A DNA stretch of 22,007 nt. Origin: Sphingomonas sp. UBA1000. GTDB lineage: Bacteria; Pseudomonadota; Alphaproteobacteria; Sphingomonadales; Sphingomonadaceae. Location: NCBI GenBank assembly GCA_002291855.1, contig DBAW01000079.1, positions 6,138 through 28,144 on the forward strand. Direction: 5' to 3'. The position numbers and the translations under genes were made by a program. Positions 1-8,921 of this stretch are shown here, one piece after another (positions within the stretch are counted from its first letter, which is position 1; each line of letters starts with the position of its first letter). The notes under the pieces are model-generated. The model was given only the letters and a program-made list of their open reading frames with translations. It did not search any database and had not been told where the DNA came from.

Positions 1-2595
1 GCCCAGAATGGCGACACCCAGACCGGCGATGACATCATCGTTCAGGGCTTTCGCAGCTCGATCGCCCAGTCGCTTCAGGCCAAGCGGCTGACCGACATGG
101 TCGCCGACGTTCTGTCGGCCGAGGATATCGGCAAGTTTCCCGACAAGAATGTCGCCGAAGCGCTGCAGCGCGTGCCCGGCATCGTGATCAACCGCGAGTT
201 TGGCGAGGGCGAGCGCGTCTCGCTGCGCGGCACCGCGCCCAACCTCACCAAGACGCTGGTAAACGGCCATGGCATCGCCACCGCCGACTGGTTCATCCTC
301 GACCAGCTGTCGGCGACCCGCTCGTTCAACTATCTGACGCTGCCGTCGGAAATCGTCGGCAAGCTCGAAGTGTTCAAAAGCCCGCAGGCCGATATCGAGG
401 AAGGCGGCATCGGCGGCACGATCAACGTCAACACCCGCCGCCCGCTCGATCTTGACCGCTGGACGGTCTCGGCCTCGGCACAGGCAGTCTATACCGAGCG
501 TTCGGGCAAGGTCGATCCGCAGGCCTCGGGCATGGTCAGCTGGAAAAATGCCGACGAGACGTTCGGCATCCTGGTCGGCGCGGTCTATCAGAAGCGCCAG
601 ATCCGCCGCGACGGCGTCGAGGTGCTCGGCTATCAGGACGTAACCGTCGGCGGCCAGACTGCGGAGATCCCAGCGCTGATCGGGTCGGCGCTGTTCCAGC
701 AGACGCGCGAGCGTTATGGCGGCAATATCGAACTACAGTTCAAGCCGTCCGACGATCTCGAGATCATCGCGACCGGGCTGTATTCGCGCTTCAACGCCGA
801 CAATGTGAACGCCAATTACCTCGCCTGGACGTCGAACGCGCTGGGCGGCGGCGGCACGCTCACCAACCCGACGGTCGCCAACGGCACCGTCGTGCGCGGC
901 ACCGTGACCTCGACGCCGGGCGGCCGTGCGGCCGTTTACGACGTGATCGACCGCGATGCCTTTGCCGATACCTGGTCGGGCGATCTGGACGTGACCTGGC
1001 AGGTCGGCGACACCGCGCGGCTGCACCTGAAGGGCGGCTATACCCGTGCCAAGGGCGCAACCAACTCCCAGCCCTTTTACGAAGGGGCGGCCCCCGGCGC
1101 CTTCACCTTCGACATCACCGGCCGCGTGCCGCAGGTGCGCTTTACCGGCATCGATCCCAACCGGCCGGCCGATCTGATTTTCGACTTCGCGTCACTGCAC
1201 AAGATCGACAATATCGACGAAGAAACCTATTTCTACGCCGACCTTGAAAAGGACGTCGACTGGGGGCCGATCACGGCGCTCAAGTTCGGCGGCAAATATA
1301 CCGACCATCTGCGCGAGGCGCGGTTCCTTGCGACCACGTTCGGCGGCTTCTTCATTCCGCTGAGCAGCCAGGGCTGCGGCGGTGCGCCCTGCACCTCGGC
1401 CAGCTTTGCCGGCGGCAGACTGCCCGATGATTTCCTCCGCAACATCGCCCTGCCCGGCACGCTCACCAGCTATTTCGCGGTCGACCGGGCAAAGCTGCGC
1501 TCGATCCTCAATGGCCAGCCGGCTTCGGTGCGCGAACGGGTGATCAACCCGCCGGAGAATTACTCGATCACCGAGCGCACCTATGGTGGCTATGTGATGG
1601 CCAAGATCGGCGGCGAGGGCGAAAAGGTGCGCGGGAACTTCGGCGTGCGCATCATCCGCACCGACCAGATTTCGCGCGGCAATCTGCTCGGTGTGCCAGC
1701 CAACACCCCTGGCGCGATCGCCAATCCGTTCGGCACCTATCTGCCGGTCGAGATCGACCAGTCCTATACCGACATCCTGCCGAGCGTGAACCTGGCGTTC
1801 GATGTCAGCCCGACCGTGGTCGTCCGCGTGGCCGCCGGCCGCACGGTCACGCGCCCGGACTATACCGACATCGTCCCGCGCGTCAGCCTCAACCCCGGTG
1901 CGCTCACCGGCGATGGTGGCGACCCCAATGTCCGCCCCTATCGCGCCAATGGCGCCGATCTGAGCGTCGAATGGTATCCGGACCGCGACACCATCGTGGC
2001 GGCCGCACTCTATTACCGCGACATCCAGTCCTACATCGTCAACCGCACCGTGCAGGAACGTTTCCCGGTGCAGACCGGCACGCCCAACCTGTCGCGCTGC
2101 ACGCTGATCAATGCCGGCCAGCAGCTTTACAACTGCCTGTTCGACATCAACCGGCGGTCCAACGGTGCAGGCGGCACCAACAAGGGCTTTGAACTGCAAG
2201 TGTCGCGGCCGATCTGGGGCGGCTTCGGCGCGGTGGTCAACTACACCTATTCCGATGCCCAGTCGGAAACGGGCGATCCGATCCCCGGCAACTCCAAGCA
2301 TGCGCTCAACCTGACAGGTTATTACGAAAATGACCGGCTGTCGGCGCGACTGTCCTACAATTACCGCTCGGCCTTCTTCATCAATATCGACCGCGCCTCG
2401 CCGCTCAATCAGGCGGCGACCGACACGCTCGACGCCTCGATCAGCTACAAGCTGACCGACAATGTCTCGCTGACGGCTGATGCGGTCAACCTGACCAACA
2501 CCAAGATCTTCCAATATGCCGGAACCACCGACCGGTTCCGCGCCCTGTATGACAATGGCCGGATCTTCTATGCCGGGGTGCGTGTCCGCTACTGA
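1..2595 (+). CDS. TonB-dependent outer-membrane receptor (5' partial)
   Basis: The frame is open from base 1 to TGA 2593-2595 (864 codons), so the true start and signal peptide lie upstream of the window. The first residues, GDDIIVQGFRSS, look like a TonB box. The plug domain follows: VLSAEDIGKFPDKNVAEALQ, then RVPGIVINRE, VSLRGTAPNLTKTLVNG and a GGIGGTINVNTRRP segment. The rest is a long beta-barrel with repeated aromatic strand ends, and the last residues (GVRVRY) end in an aromatic as outer-membrane barrels do. The family imports bulky substrates across the outer membrane using TonB energy. A family-20 hexosaminidase and a GlcNAc-type PTS follow directly, so the substrate is probably chitooligosaccharide or another GlcNAc-containing glycan. 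This is inferred from context, because barrel sequence does not reveal substrate. The family call is secure. Confidence 0.96.
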   Translation, partial: AQNGDTQTGDDIIVQGFRSSIAQSLQAKRLTDMVADVLSAEDIGKFPDKNVAEALQRVPGIVINREFGEGERVSLRGTAPNLTKTLVNGHGIATADWFILDQLSATRSFNYLTLPSEIVGKLEVFKSPQADIEEGGIGGTINVNTRRPLDLDRWTVSASAQAVYTERSGKVDPQASGMVSWKNADETFGILVGAVYQKRQIRRDGVEVLGYQDVTVGGQTAEIPALIGSALFQQTRERYGGNIELQFKPSDDLEIIATGLYSRFNADNVNANYLAWTSNALGGGGTLTNPTVANGTVVRGTVTSTPGGRAAVYDVIDRDAFADTWSGDLDVTWQVGDTARLHLKGGYTRAKGATNSQPFYEGAAPGAFTFDITGRVPQVRFTGIDPNRPADLIFDFASLHKIDNIDEETYFYADLEKDVDWGPITALKFGGKYTDHLREARFLATTFGGFFIPLSSQGCGGAPCTSASFAGGRLPDDFLRNIALPGTLTSYFAVDRAKLRSILNGQPASVRERVINPPENYSITERTYGGYVMAKIGGEGEKVRGNFGVRIIRTDQISRGNLLGVPANTPGAIANPFGTYLPVEIDQSYTDILPSVNLAFDVSPTVVVRVAAGRTVTRPDYTDIVPRVSLNPGALTGDGGDPNVRPYRANGADLSVEWYPDRDTIVAAALYYRDIQSYIVNRTVQERFPVQTGTPNLSRCTLINAGQQLYNCLFDINRRSNGAGGTNKGFELQVSRPIWGGFGAVVNYTYSDAQSETGDPIPGNSKHALNLTGYYENDRLSARLSYNYRSAFFINIDRASPLNQAATDTLDASISYKLTDNVSLTADAVNLTNTKIFQYAGTTDRFRALYDNGRIFYAGVRVRY

Positions 2596-2603
2596 GGCCC
2601 CCG

Positions 2604-4646
2604 ATGCCCGGTCCCATGATCCGTCCGGTCGCCAAGGCCGTGGTCGCCGCCCTGATCGGGCTGGCGGCCCCGGCGGCGGCGGAGTCTTTCCACCTGCTGC
2701 CGCAACCGGCCCGGATGCGGGTCGATAGCGGCAGTTTTTTTGTCTCCGCCGCAACACCGCTGACCGGCGATGCCGATGCGGTGACGGCCTTTGCCGATCT
2801 GATGCAGCGCACGACCGGCATCGCGCTTGCCACGCGAATGGCGGGCGACGACGCCGGTCCCGCAATCCGTTTCCGCCGCGATCCGGCGCTGCCGCCCGAG
2901 GCCTATCGGCTGCGGATCACGCCGCGCGGCGTGACGGTGACCGGCGGCGACCGGGCCGGGCTGTATTACGGGGCCGTCACCTTGTGGCAGCTGGCGACCC
3001 GGCCGGGGCGCACCGGCGAAGTGCCGGCGGCGCGCATCGACGACCGGCCGCGCTTCGGCTGGCGCGGGATGATGCTCGATTCTGCCCGCCATCCCCAATC
3101 GCCGGCCTTTATCCGCCGCTTCATCGAATGGATGGCGGTCAACAAGCTCAACCGCTTTCACTGGCATCTGGTCGACGATCAGGGCTGGCGGCTGGAAATC
3201 CGCAAATATCCGCGCCTGACCGGGATCGGCGGCACCCGCCAGCCCGCGACCGCGCCGGGTGCGCCGCCCCTGCCCCCCGTCGCCGGCCATTACACGCAGG
3301 ACGAGGTGCGCGAGATCGTCGCCTTTGCCGCCGCGCGGGGCGTCACCGTGGTGCCGGAGATCGAACTGCCCGGCCATGCACTGTCGGCGCTGCGCGCCTA
3401 TCCGGAACTGGGCATGGGCGTGCCGCTGCCGCCCGGCATCGAGTCGCATTGGGGTGTCTTCCCCTGGCTCTACGCGCCCGATGAACGGACCATCGCCTTT
3501 CTCGAGGATGTGTTTGCCGAGGTGATCGCGCTGTTCCCGTCGCGCGAGATCCATGTCGGCGGGGATGAAGCGGTCAAGGATCAGTGGCGTGCCGATCCGC
3601 ATGTGCAGCAACGCATCCGCGACCTTGGCGTCGGCGACGAAGCGGGGCTGCAGAACTGGATGATCGGCCGCATCGGCCGGTTTCTCGCCCGCCATGGCCG
3701 CAGGCTGATCGGCTGGGACGAGATTCTGGACGCCCGCCTGCCCGGCGACGCCATCGTCATGTCCTGGCGCGGGCGCGAAGGGTCCGAACGGGCCGCCGCA
3801 CGCGGCCATGACACGATTCTGGCCGCCGCGCCGGTGCTCTATTTCGACCATCGTCAGGGCGCGGACCCGGACGAGCCGCCGGGGCGCGGCAAGGTGCAGG
3901 ATCTGGCAACTGTGCTGGCCGTGCAGCCGCTCGGCAACCGGCCGGGCGCGGCGCTGCGCCGGCATCTGCGCGGGTTGCAGGGGCAGCTGTGGACCGAACA
4001 TATCCGCACCGAAGCGCGGGTGGCGTGGATGGCGTTTCCGCGCGCGATGGCGGTCGCCGAAATCGGCTGGGCGGGCGGGGCCGATTATCCGGGCTTTCTC
4101 GCGCGCCTCGCGCCGCAGCTTGCGCGCATGGCCCCGCTCGGCCTTGTTGCCGCCGACACCGCTTTGCGTCCGCCCGCCGCTTCCGATGCGCCGGACCGGG
4201 TGATGAGCACCGGCCTGCGCAGCTGTTCCGCCCGGCTGCCGCTTTACCTCGAGGATGATTATCCGGCCGATGGCGCGCGGGCGCGGTTCCTGATCGACAT
4301 TCTCGATCCCTGCTGGGTGTGGGACGATGCCCCGATCAGGGGGGCGCGGGCGATTGCTGTCCATGTCGGGCAGCTGCCGTTCAACTTCCAGGTCGGGGCC
4401 GACCGCGCCACCATCCGCTTCCGCCCGCCGACAACCCCGGCCGGCGAGGTCGAGGTGCGCGCGGGCGGCTGTGATGCGGAACCGGTCGCCCGGCTGCCGC
4501 TTGAGCCCGCCACTGCCAATCCCGGCGTGACGGTGCTGACCGCGCCGCTGCCGCCGCTGCCGGACACGGCAAGCCTGTGCCTGACCTATACCGCCCATGG
4601 GCCGGACCCGCTCTGGGCGATCGAGCAAGTGAGACTGATCAAGTGA
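2604..4646 (+). CDS. Secreted beta-N-acetylhexosaminidase, glycoside hydrolase family 20
   Basis: A 680-residue enzyme expected to release terminal GlcNAc from oligosaccharides. ATG 2604 lies 8 nt after the receptor stop, with GAGG (2594-2597) 6 nt upstream; ATG 2616 is an alternative. Residues 1-26 form a signal peptide ending AAPAAA, which places the enzyme in the periplasm or outside. An N-terminal GH20b-like domain (about 27-145) precedes the catalytic barrel, which opens with FGWRGMMLDSARH and FHWHLVDDQGWRLEIRKYP. The catalytic Asp-Glu pair is in HVGGDEAVKDQW (D321, E322). LWTEHIRTE and a late MAVAEIGW complete the family pattern. A C-terminal beta-rich region of about 140 residues follows the barrel. 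Position between a TonB receptor and a GlcNAc PTS fits a chitooligosaccharide role. Exact substrate range cannot be read from the sequence. Confidence 0.95.
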   Translation: MPGPMIRPVAKAVVAALIGLAAPAAAESFHLLPQPARMRVDSGSFFVSAATPLTGDADAVTAFADLMQRTTGIALATRMAGDDAGPAIRFRRDPALPPEAYRLRITPRGVTVTGGDRAGLYYGAVTLWQLATRPGRTGEVPAARIDDRPRFGWRGMMLDSARHPQSPAFIRRFIEWMAVNKLNRFHWHLVDDQGWRLEIRKYPRLTGIGGTRQPATAPGAPPLPPVAGHYTQDEVREIVAFAAARGVTVVPEIELPGHALSALRAYPELGMGVPLPPGIESHWGVFPWLYAPDERTIAFLEDVFAEVIALFPSREIHVGGDEAVKDQWRADPHVQQRIRDLGVGDEAGLQNWMIGRIGRFLARHGRRLIGWDEILDARLPGDAIVMSWRGREGSERAAARGHDTILAAAPVLYFDHRQGADPDEPPGRGKVQDLATVLAVQPLGNRPGAALRRHLRGLQGQLWTEHIRTEARVAWMAFPRAMAVAEIGWAGGADYPGFLARLAPQLARMAPLGLVAADTALRPPAASDAPDRVMSTGLRSCSARLPLYLEDDYPADGARARFLIDILDPCWVWDDAPIRGARAIAVHVGQLPFNFQVGADRATIRFRPPTTPAGEVEVRAGGCDAEPVARLPLEPATANPGVTVLTAPLPPLPDTASLCLTYTAHGPDPLWAIEQVRLIK

Positions 4647-7132
4647 CAGATTTTCTCGCCCCCGTCAGCGGCTGGCTGATGCCGCTCGACGAGGTTGCCG
4701 ATCCGGTGTTTGCCAGCGGATCGATGGGGCCGGGCGTCGCCATCGACCCGCTCGACGGGCTGGTCAGCGCGCCCTGCGCCGGACGGGTGGTGGCCGTCGC
4801 CCGCACCGGCCATTCGGTGACGCTGGAGGCAGAAAACGGGGTCACCCTGCTCATCCATATCGGTCTCGACACGGTGGCGCTGGGCGGGGCGGGGTTTGCG
4901 CCGCAGGTGGCGGAGGGAGCGCAGCTTGCGGCTGGCGATCCGCTCATCCGCTTCGATCTCGACCGGGTTGCCCGCGCCGCGCGGTCGGTCGTCACCCCGA
5001 TGGTCGTGATCGGCGACGGCGACCGGCTGGTGATCGACCGCCCGGGACGGCTGGTGACGGCGGGAACGCCGATCGGTCATCTGGCGCGCGGTGCCACTGC
5101 CCCGGATCCCGCGCCGGCCGAACCCGCTGGCCCGCCCGCGCAGCGTGAGCTGGTGCTGGCGATGGCGAATGGCATCCATGCGCGCCCGGCGGCGCGAATC
5201 GTCGCGTTGCTGCGCCCCTACGCGGCCGAGGTCGCGATCCTGGCCGGCACGCGCCGGGCGAGCGCGCGCAGCACGGTCGCGCTGCTCACCCTGGCGGCGC
5301 GGCATGGCGACCGCCTGACCATCGAGGCGCGTGGCCCCGATGCCGAAGCGGCGGCCGACGCGCTGTGTGCGCTGATCGCCAGCGGCATGGGCGAAGCCGC
5401 CGACCATGCGACCCCGCCGCCGCGTGGGCCGACCCCGATCCCCGGCAGCGCCGCATCGCGGCGCGCGGGGGACCTGATCCTCGGCGTCACGGCGGCGCCG
5501 GGCCTTGCCATCGGCGTCGCCGCCCGGTTCCGGCGCGCGGAACTGGCAGTGCCCGAGACCGGCGGCCCGGCACCTGCGGAACATGCAGCGCTCACCCGCG
5601 CGCGCGCCGCCGTCGCCACCCGGCTGGACGCGCCCGGACGCGGGCCGATGGCGGAGATCGCGCGCGCCCATCGCGCGCTGGTCGACGACCCCGAACTGGC
5701 CGCTGCCGCGGCCGAGTCCATCGATGCGGGGGCAAGCGCCGCCTTTGCCTGGCGGCGCGCGGTGCGCGACTGTCAGGCCGCGCTCGCTGCCACCGGCGAC
5801 GCGCTGCTGATCGAGCGGATCGACGATCTTGCCGATATCGAACGGCAGGTGATCGCCGAACTGGTGTGCGCGGAAGCACCGGCTGCCCCCCTGCCCCGCG
5901 CCGCGATCCTGATCGCCGACGACCTGCTGCCCAGCGAGTTTCAGGCGCTCGACCTTGACCGGCTGGCGGGCGTCGCGCTTGCCCGGGGCGGGCCGACCGC
6001 GCATGTCACGATCCTGGCCGCCGCCGCCGGGGTGCCGATGCTGGTCGCACTCGGCCCCGATGTGCTCGACATCGCCGAGGGGCAGCCGCTCATCCTCGAT
6101 GCCGAAACCGGGCTGGACAGCGCGCCCGATCAGCTGCGGCTGGATCAGGCCGCCCAGCGGCTGGCCGCCGCGCGTGCCGCCCGGGCCGAGGCGCGGGCCG
6201 AGGCGCATCGCCCGGCGGTGACGCGCGACGGCACCCATATCGAGCTGTTCGCCAATCTGGGATCGGTGGCCGAGGCCGGGCGCGCGGTGGCAAGCGGCGC
6301 GGAAGGCTGCGGGCTGCTGCGCACCGAATTCCTGTTCCTCGACCGCGCCGATGCGCCCGGCGAGGCCGAACAGGCGCGCATCTATGGCGAGATCGCCACC
6401 GCGCTGGCCGACCGGCCGCTGATCGTGCGCACCTTCGACATCGGCGGCGACAAGCCCGCCCCCTATCTGCCGATGGCGGCGGAGGAGAACCCCGCCCTTG
6501 GCCTGCGCGGCGTGCGGCTCAACCTTGAGCGGCAGGATCTGCTCGACACCCAGCTGCGCGCGATCCTGACCGGCGTGCCCGCGGCGCAGCGGCGGATCAT
6601 GGTGCCGATGGTGATAGAACCCGCCGAACTGGCGGCGGTGCGGGCGCGGCTGCGCCATGCCGAGGCGTTGCTGGGCATCGACCGCCCGACCCCGCTCGGC
6701 GTCATGGTCGAAACGCCGGCCGCCGCGCTCGGGGCCGATGCGATTGCGCGCGAGGCCGATTTCCTGTCGATCGGCAGCAACGACCTGACCCAATATGCGC
6801 TGGCCTGCGACCGGGGCAATCCGGCGACCGCCGCGCGCGTCGATGCCCTGCACCCCGCCGTGCTGCGTCTGGTCGGTCTGGCCGCTGAGGGCGCGGCCCG
6901 GCATGGCCGCTGGATCGGCGTGTGCGGCGGCATGGCCTCCGATCCGCTGGCAACGCCCTTGCTGATCGGGCTGGGCGTGACCGAGCTGTCGGTCGCCATC
7001 GATCAGATCGCCTCAATCAAGGCGCGGGTGCGGATGCTGGACCTGCCAGGCTGCCGCGCGCTGGCGCAGGCAGCAATCGCCCTGCCCGATGCCCGCGCCG
7101 TCCGCGCCCTTGCTCAGGAGTTCGCCCGATGA
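4643..7132 (+). CDS. nagF: PTS multiphosphoryl transfer protein, EIIA(Glc-type)-HPr-EI fusion (GlcNAc PTS)
   Basis: An 829-residue cytoplasmic fusion that passes phosphate from PEP to the EIIB domain of the next gene. I chose GTG 4643, which overlaps the hexosaminidase stop as GTGA and starts at the normal EIIA boundary (FLAPVSGWLMPLDEV); an upstream ATG at 4577 would add 22 residues encoded inside the previous gene. EIIA (about 1-150) has both active-site histidines, H57 and H72 (LLIHIGLDTV). HPr (about 165-245) has its phosphorylated histidine in NGIHARPAA (H179). EI fills the rest, with H454 in GGPTAHVTI, then RTEFLFLDR, RTFDIGGDKPAPYL, GVMVETPAAAL, SIGSNDLTQYALACDRGN and catalytic C761 in CGGMASDP. 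All phosphotransfer residues are present. The domain order matches NagF of the Pseudomonas and Caulobacter type; GlcNAc specificity rests on context. Confidence 0.94.
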   Translation: MTDFLAPVSGWLMPLDEVADPVFASGSMGPGVAIDPLDGLVSAPCAGRVVAVARTGHSVTLEAENGVTLLIHIGLDTVALGGAGFAPQVAEGAQLAAGDPLIRFDLDRVARAARSVVTPMVVIGDGDRLVIDRPGRLVTAGTPIGHLARGATAPDPAPAEPAGPPAQRELVLAMANGIHARPAARIVALLRPYAAEVAILAGTRRASARSTVALLTLAARHGDRLTIEARGPDAEAAADALCALIASGMGEAADHATPPPRGPTPIPGSAASRRAGDLILGVTAAPGLAIGVAARFRRAELAVPETGGPAPAEHAALTRARAAVATRLDAPGRGPMAEIARAHRALVDDPELAAAAAESIDAGASAAFAWRRAVRDCQAALAATGDALLIERIDDLADIERQVIAELVCAEAPAAPLPRAAILIADDLLPSEFQALDLDRLAGVALARGGPTAHVTILAAAAGVPMLVALGPDVLDIAEGQPLILDAETGLDSAPDQLRLDQAAQRLAAARAARAEARAEAHRPAVTRDGTHIELFANLGSVAEAGRAVASGAEGCGLLRTEFLFLDRADAPGEAEQARIYGEIATALADRPLIVRTFDIGGDKPAPYLPMAAEENPALGLRGVRLNLERQDLLDTQLRAILTGVPAAQRRIMVPMVIEPAELAAVRARLRHAEALLGIDRPTPLGVMVETPAAALGADAIAREADFLSIGSNDLTQYALACDRGNPATAARVDALHPAVLRLVGLAAEGAARHGRWIGVCGGMASDPLATPLLIGLGVTELSVAIDQIASIKARVRMLDLPGCRALAQAAIALPDARAVRALAQEFAR

Positions 7133-8904
7133 GCGCCTTGCTCGCCCGCCTGCAACCGCTGGGTCGCGCACTGATGCTGCCGATCGCCGTGCTGCCCGTC
7201 GCCGGGCTGCTGCTGCGCCTCGGCCAGCCCGATCTGTTCGACCTGCCGTTCATCGCGGCGGCGGGAAATGCGATTTTCGGCCATCTCGGGCTGTTGTTCG
7301 GCATCGGCGTCGCGGTCGGGCTGGCGCGCGAAAACCATGGCGCGGCCGGGCTGGCCGGCGCGGTCGCCTATCTGGTTGCAACCGAAGGGGCCAAGGTGCT
7401 GCTCGCCGTCCCGCCGGGGATCGGGGCGGGCGCTGGCGACGATGTCCGCGCCGCGCTGACCGCCGCCTGGCGCGACGGCCAGATCGCACGGCTCAGCGTA
7501 CCGGCGGGTATCGTCTCGGGGCTGATCGCCGGCCAGCTCTACAATCTTTATGCCGACATCCGCATGCCCGATTATCTGGCATTTTTCGGCGGGCGGCGGT
7601 TTGTGCCGATTGCCGCCGGGCTGGCCGGACTGGGGATCGCGCTGGTGTTCGGGCTGGGCTTTCCGCTGCTGTCGGCCGGGGTCGATACGCTCAGCCGCCG
7701 GGCAGTCGAGGCCGGGCCGGCAGGGCTGTTCGTCTATGGCGCGCTCAACCGGCTGCTGATCGTCACCGGGCTGCACCACATCCTCAACAACATCGCCTGG
7801 TTCATCCTCGGCGATTTCGGCGGTGCAACCGGCGACCTCAAACGCTTCTTCGCCGGCGATCCTGCCGCCGGCGCGTTCATGAGCGGCTTTTTCCCGGTGA
7901 TGATGTTCGGCCTGCCAGCCGCGTGTTTCGCCATGTATCGTGCCGCCCACCCGGACAAGCGCCGCACGGTCGGCGGGATGCTGTTCAGCCTCGGCGCGAC
8001 CAGCTTCCTGACCGGGGTGACCGAGCCGATCGAGTTCAGCTTCATGTTCCTCGCCCCCGCGCTTTATGCGCTGCACGCGGTGCTGACCGGGCTGGCAATG
8101 GCGCTGATGGATGCGCTGGGCGTGCGGCTGGGCTTCGGCTTTTCCGCCGGGCTGTTCGATTATGTGCTGGGCTTTGGCCTTGCGACCCGGCCGCTGCTGC
8201 TGCTGCCGGTCGGGGCGGCATATGCGTTCGTCTATTACGCCGCGTTCAGCTGGTGCATCCGCCGGTTCGACCTGAAGACGCCCGGCCGCGACGCTGCCGA
8301 TGATGCGGTGACAGCGGACGCATCCGGCGCGGACGACGCGCTGCCGGTCGCCGCGCGCTTTGCCGCCGCGCTTGGCGGGCGAGCCAATCTCAGCATCATC
8401 GACGCCTGCACGACGCGGCTGCGGCTGCGCGTCGTCGATCCGGCACTGGTCGATGAGGCAGCGCTCAAGCGTCTCGGCGCGCGCGGCGTGTTCCGCCCCG
8501 GCGGCGATGCGGTGCAGGTCGTGATCGGCCCGACCGCCGACCGGCTGGCGGGCGAGATCCGCCGGCTCGCCGCCTCCGCCGCGCGCCCGGCGACGCAGGA
8601 TGCCCAGCCTTTGGCCGCCATCCCGCCGGCCGCCGATCCACCCGTCCGCTCGGCCATCGATGCCCATGCGCTGGCGGCATGGCTGCGTCCGCTCGGCATT
8701 GCCGCGGTTGCTGCCCGCGACACCCGGCTGGTGCTGGACAGCACCGGTCCGGCGGACCAGCTGCTCGCCCGCCCCGGAGCGATGGTGGAGCTGGGCAATC
8801 TCGGCATTCGCGGCGCGGCCGCAATGGGCGGCAGCCTGCACCTGATCGTCGGGACGGGCGCGGATGATCTGGCCGGACGGCTCACCCCGCTGCTCAGCTG
8901 CTGA
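7129..8904 (+). CDS. nagE: PTS N-acetylglucosamine-type permease EIICB with a C-terminal EIIB-like tail
   Basis: A 591-residue inner-membrane permease that imports and phosphorylates its sugar. ATG 7129 overlaps the nagF stop (ATGA) and has GGAG 8 nt upstream. EIIC (about 1-380) is hydrophobic and contains GLHHILNNIAWFILG, and TGVTEPIEFSFMF with the sugar-binding Glu (E299) of the glucose/GlcNAc family. EIIB (about 400-480) has the phosphocysteine C427 in IDACTTRLRLRV, followed by LKRLGARGVF and VQVVIGPTAD. A further 75 residues at the C-terminus (about 515-591: AAWLRPLGI, TRLVLDSTG, LGNLGIRGAA, LHLIVGTGADDLAGRL) look like a second EIIB fold without the phosphorylatable Cys. No EIIA is fused because EIIA is in the preceding gene. 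Sugar specificity is inferred from the neighbouring hexosaminidase; another glucose-family sugar is possible. Confidence 0.93.
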   Translation: MSALLARLQPLGRALMLPIAVLPVAGLLLRLGQPDLFDLPFIAAAGNAIFGHLGLLFGIGVAVGLARENHGAAGLAGAVAYLVATEGAKVLLAVPPGIGAGAGDDVRAALTAAWRDGQIARLSVPAGIVSGLIAGQLYNLYADIRMPDYLAFFGGRRFVPIAAGLAGLGIALVFGLGFPLLSAGVDTLSRRAVEAGPAGLFVYGALNRLLIVTGLHHILNNIAWFILGDFGGATGDLKRFFAGDPAAGAFMSGFFPVMMFGLPAACFAMYRAAHPDKRRTVGGMLFSLGATSFLTGVTEPIEFSFMFLAPALYALHAVLTGLAMALMDALGVRLGFGFSAGLFDYVLGFGLATRPLLLLPVGAAYAFVYYAAFSWCIRRFDLKTPGRDAADDAVTADASGADDALPVAARFAAALGGRANLSIIDACTTRLRLRVVDPALVDEAALKRLGARGVFRPGGDAVQVVIGPTADRLAGEIRRLAASAARPATQDAQPLAAIPPAADPPVRSAIDAHALAAWLRPLGIAAVAARDTRLVLDSTGPADQLLARPGAMVELGNLGIRGAAAMGGSLHLIVGTGADDLAGRLTPLLSC

Positions 8905-8921
8905 CAACCGGAAGAGGCCAG

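Noticed and set aside
640..665. GTAACC-N16-CGGA inside the TonB receptor gene
   Set aside because: It matches the weaker + strand bufferin promoter variant but lies within coding sequence with no gene start behind it. It shows that the CGGA form can arise by chance, so the + promoter call at 15560 leans on its location.
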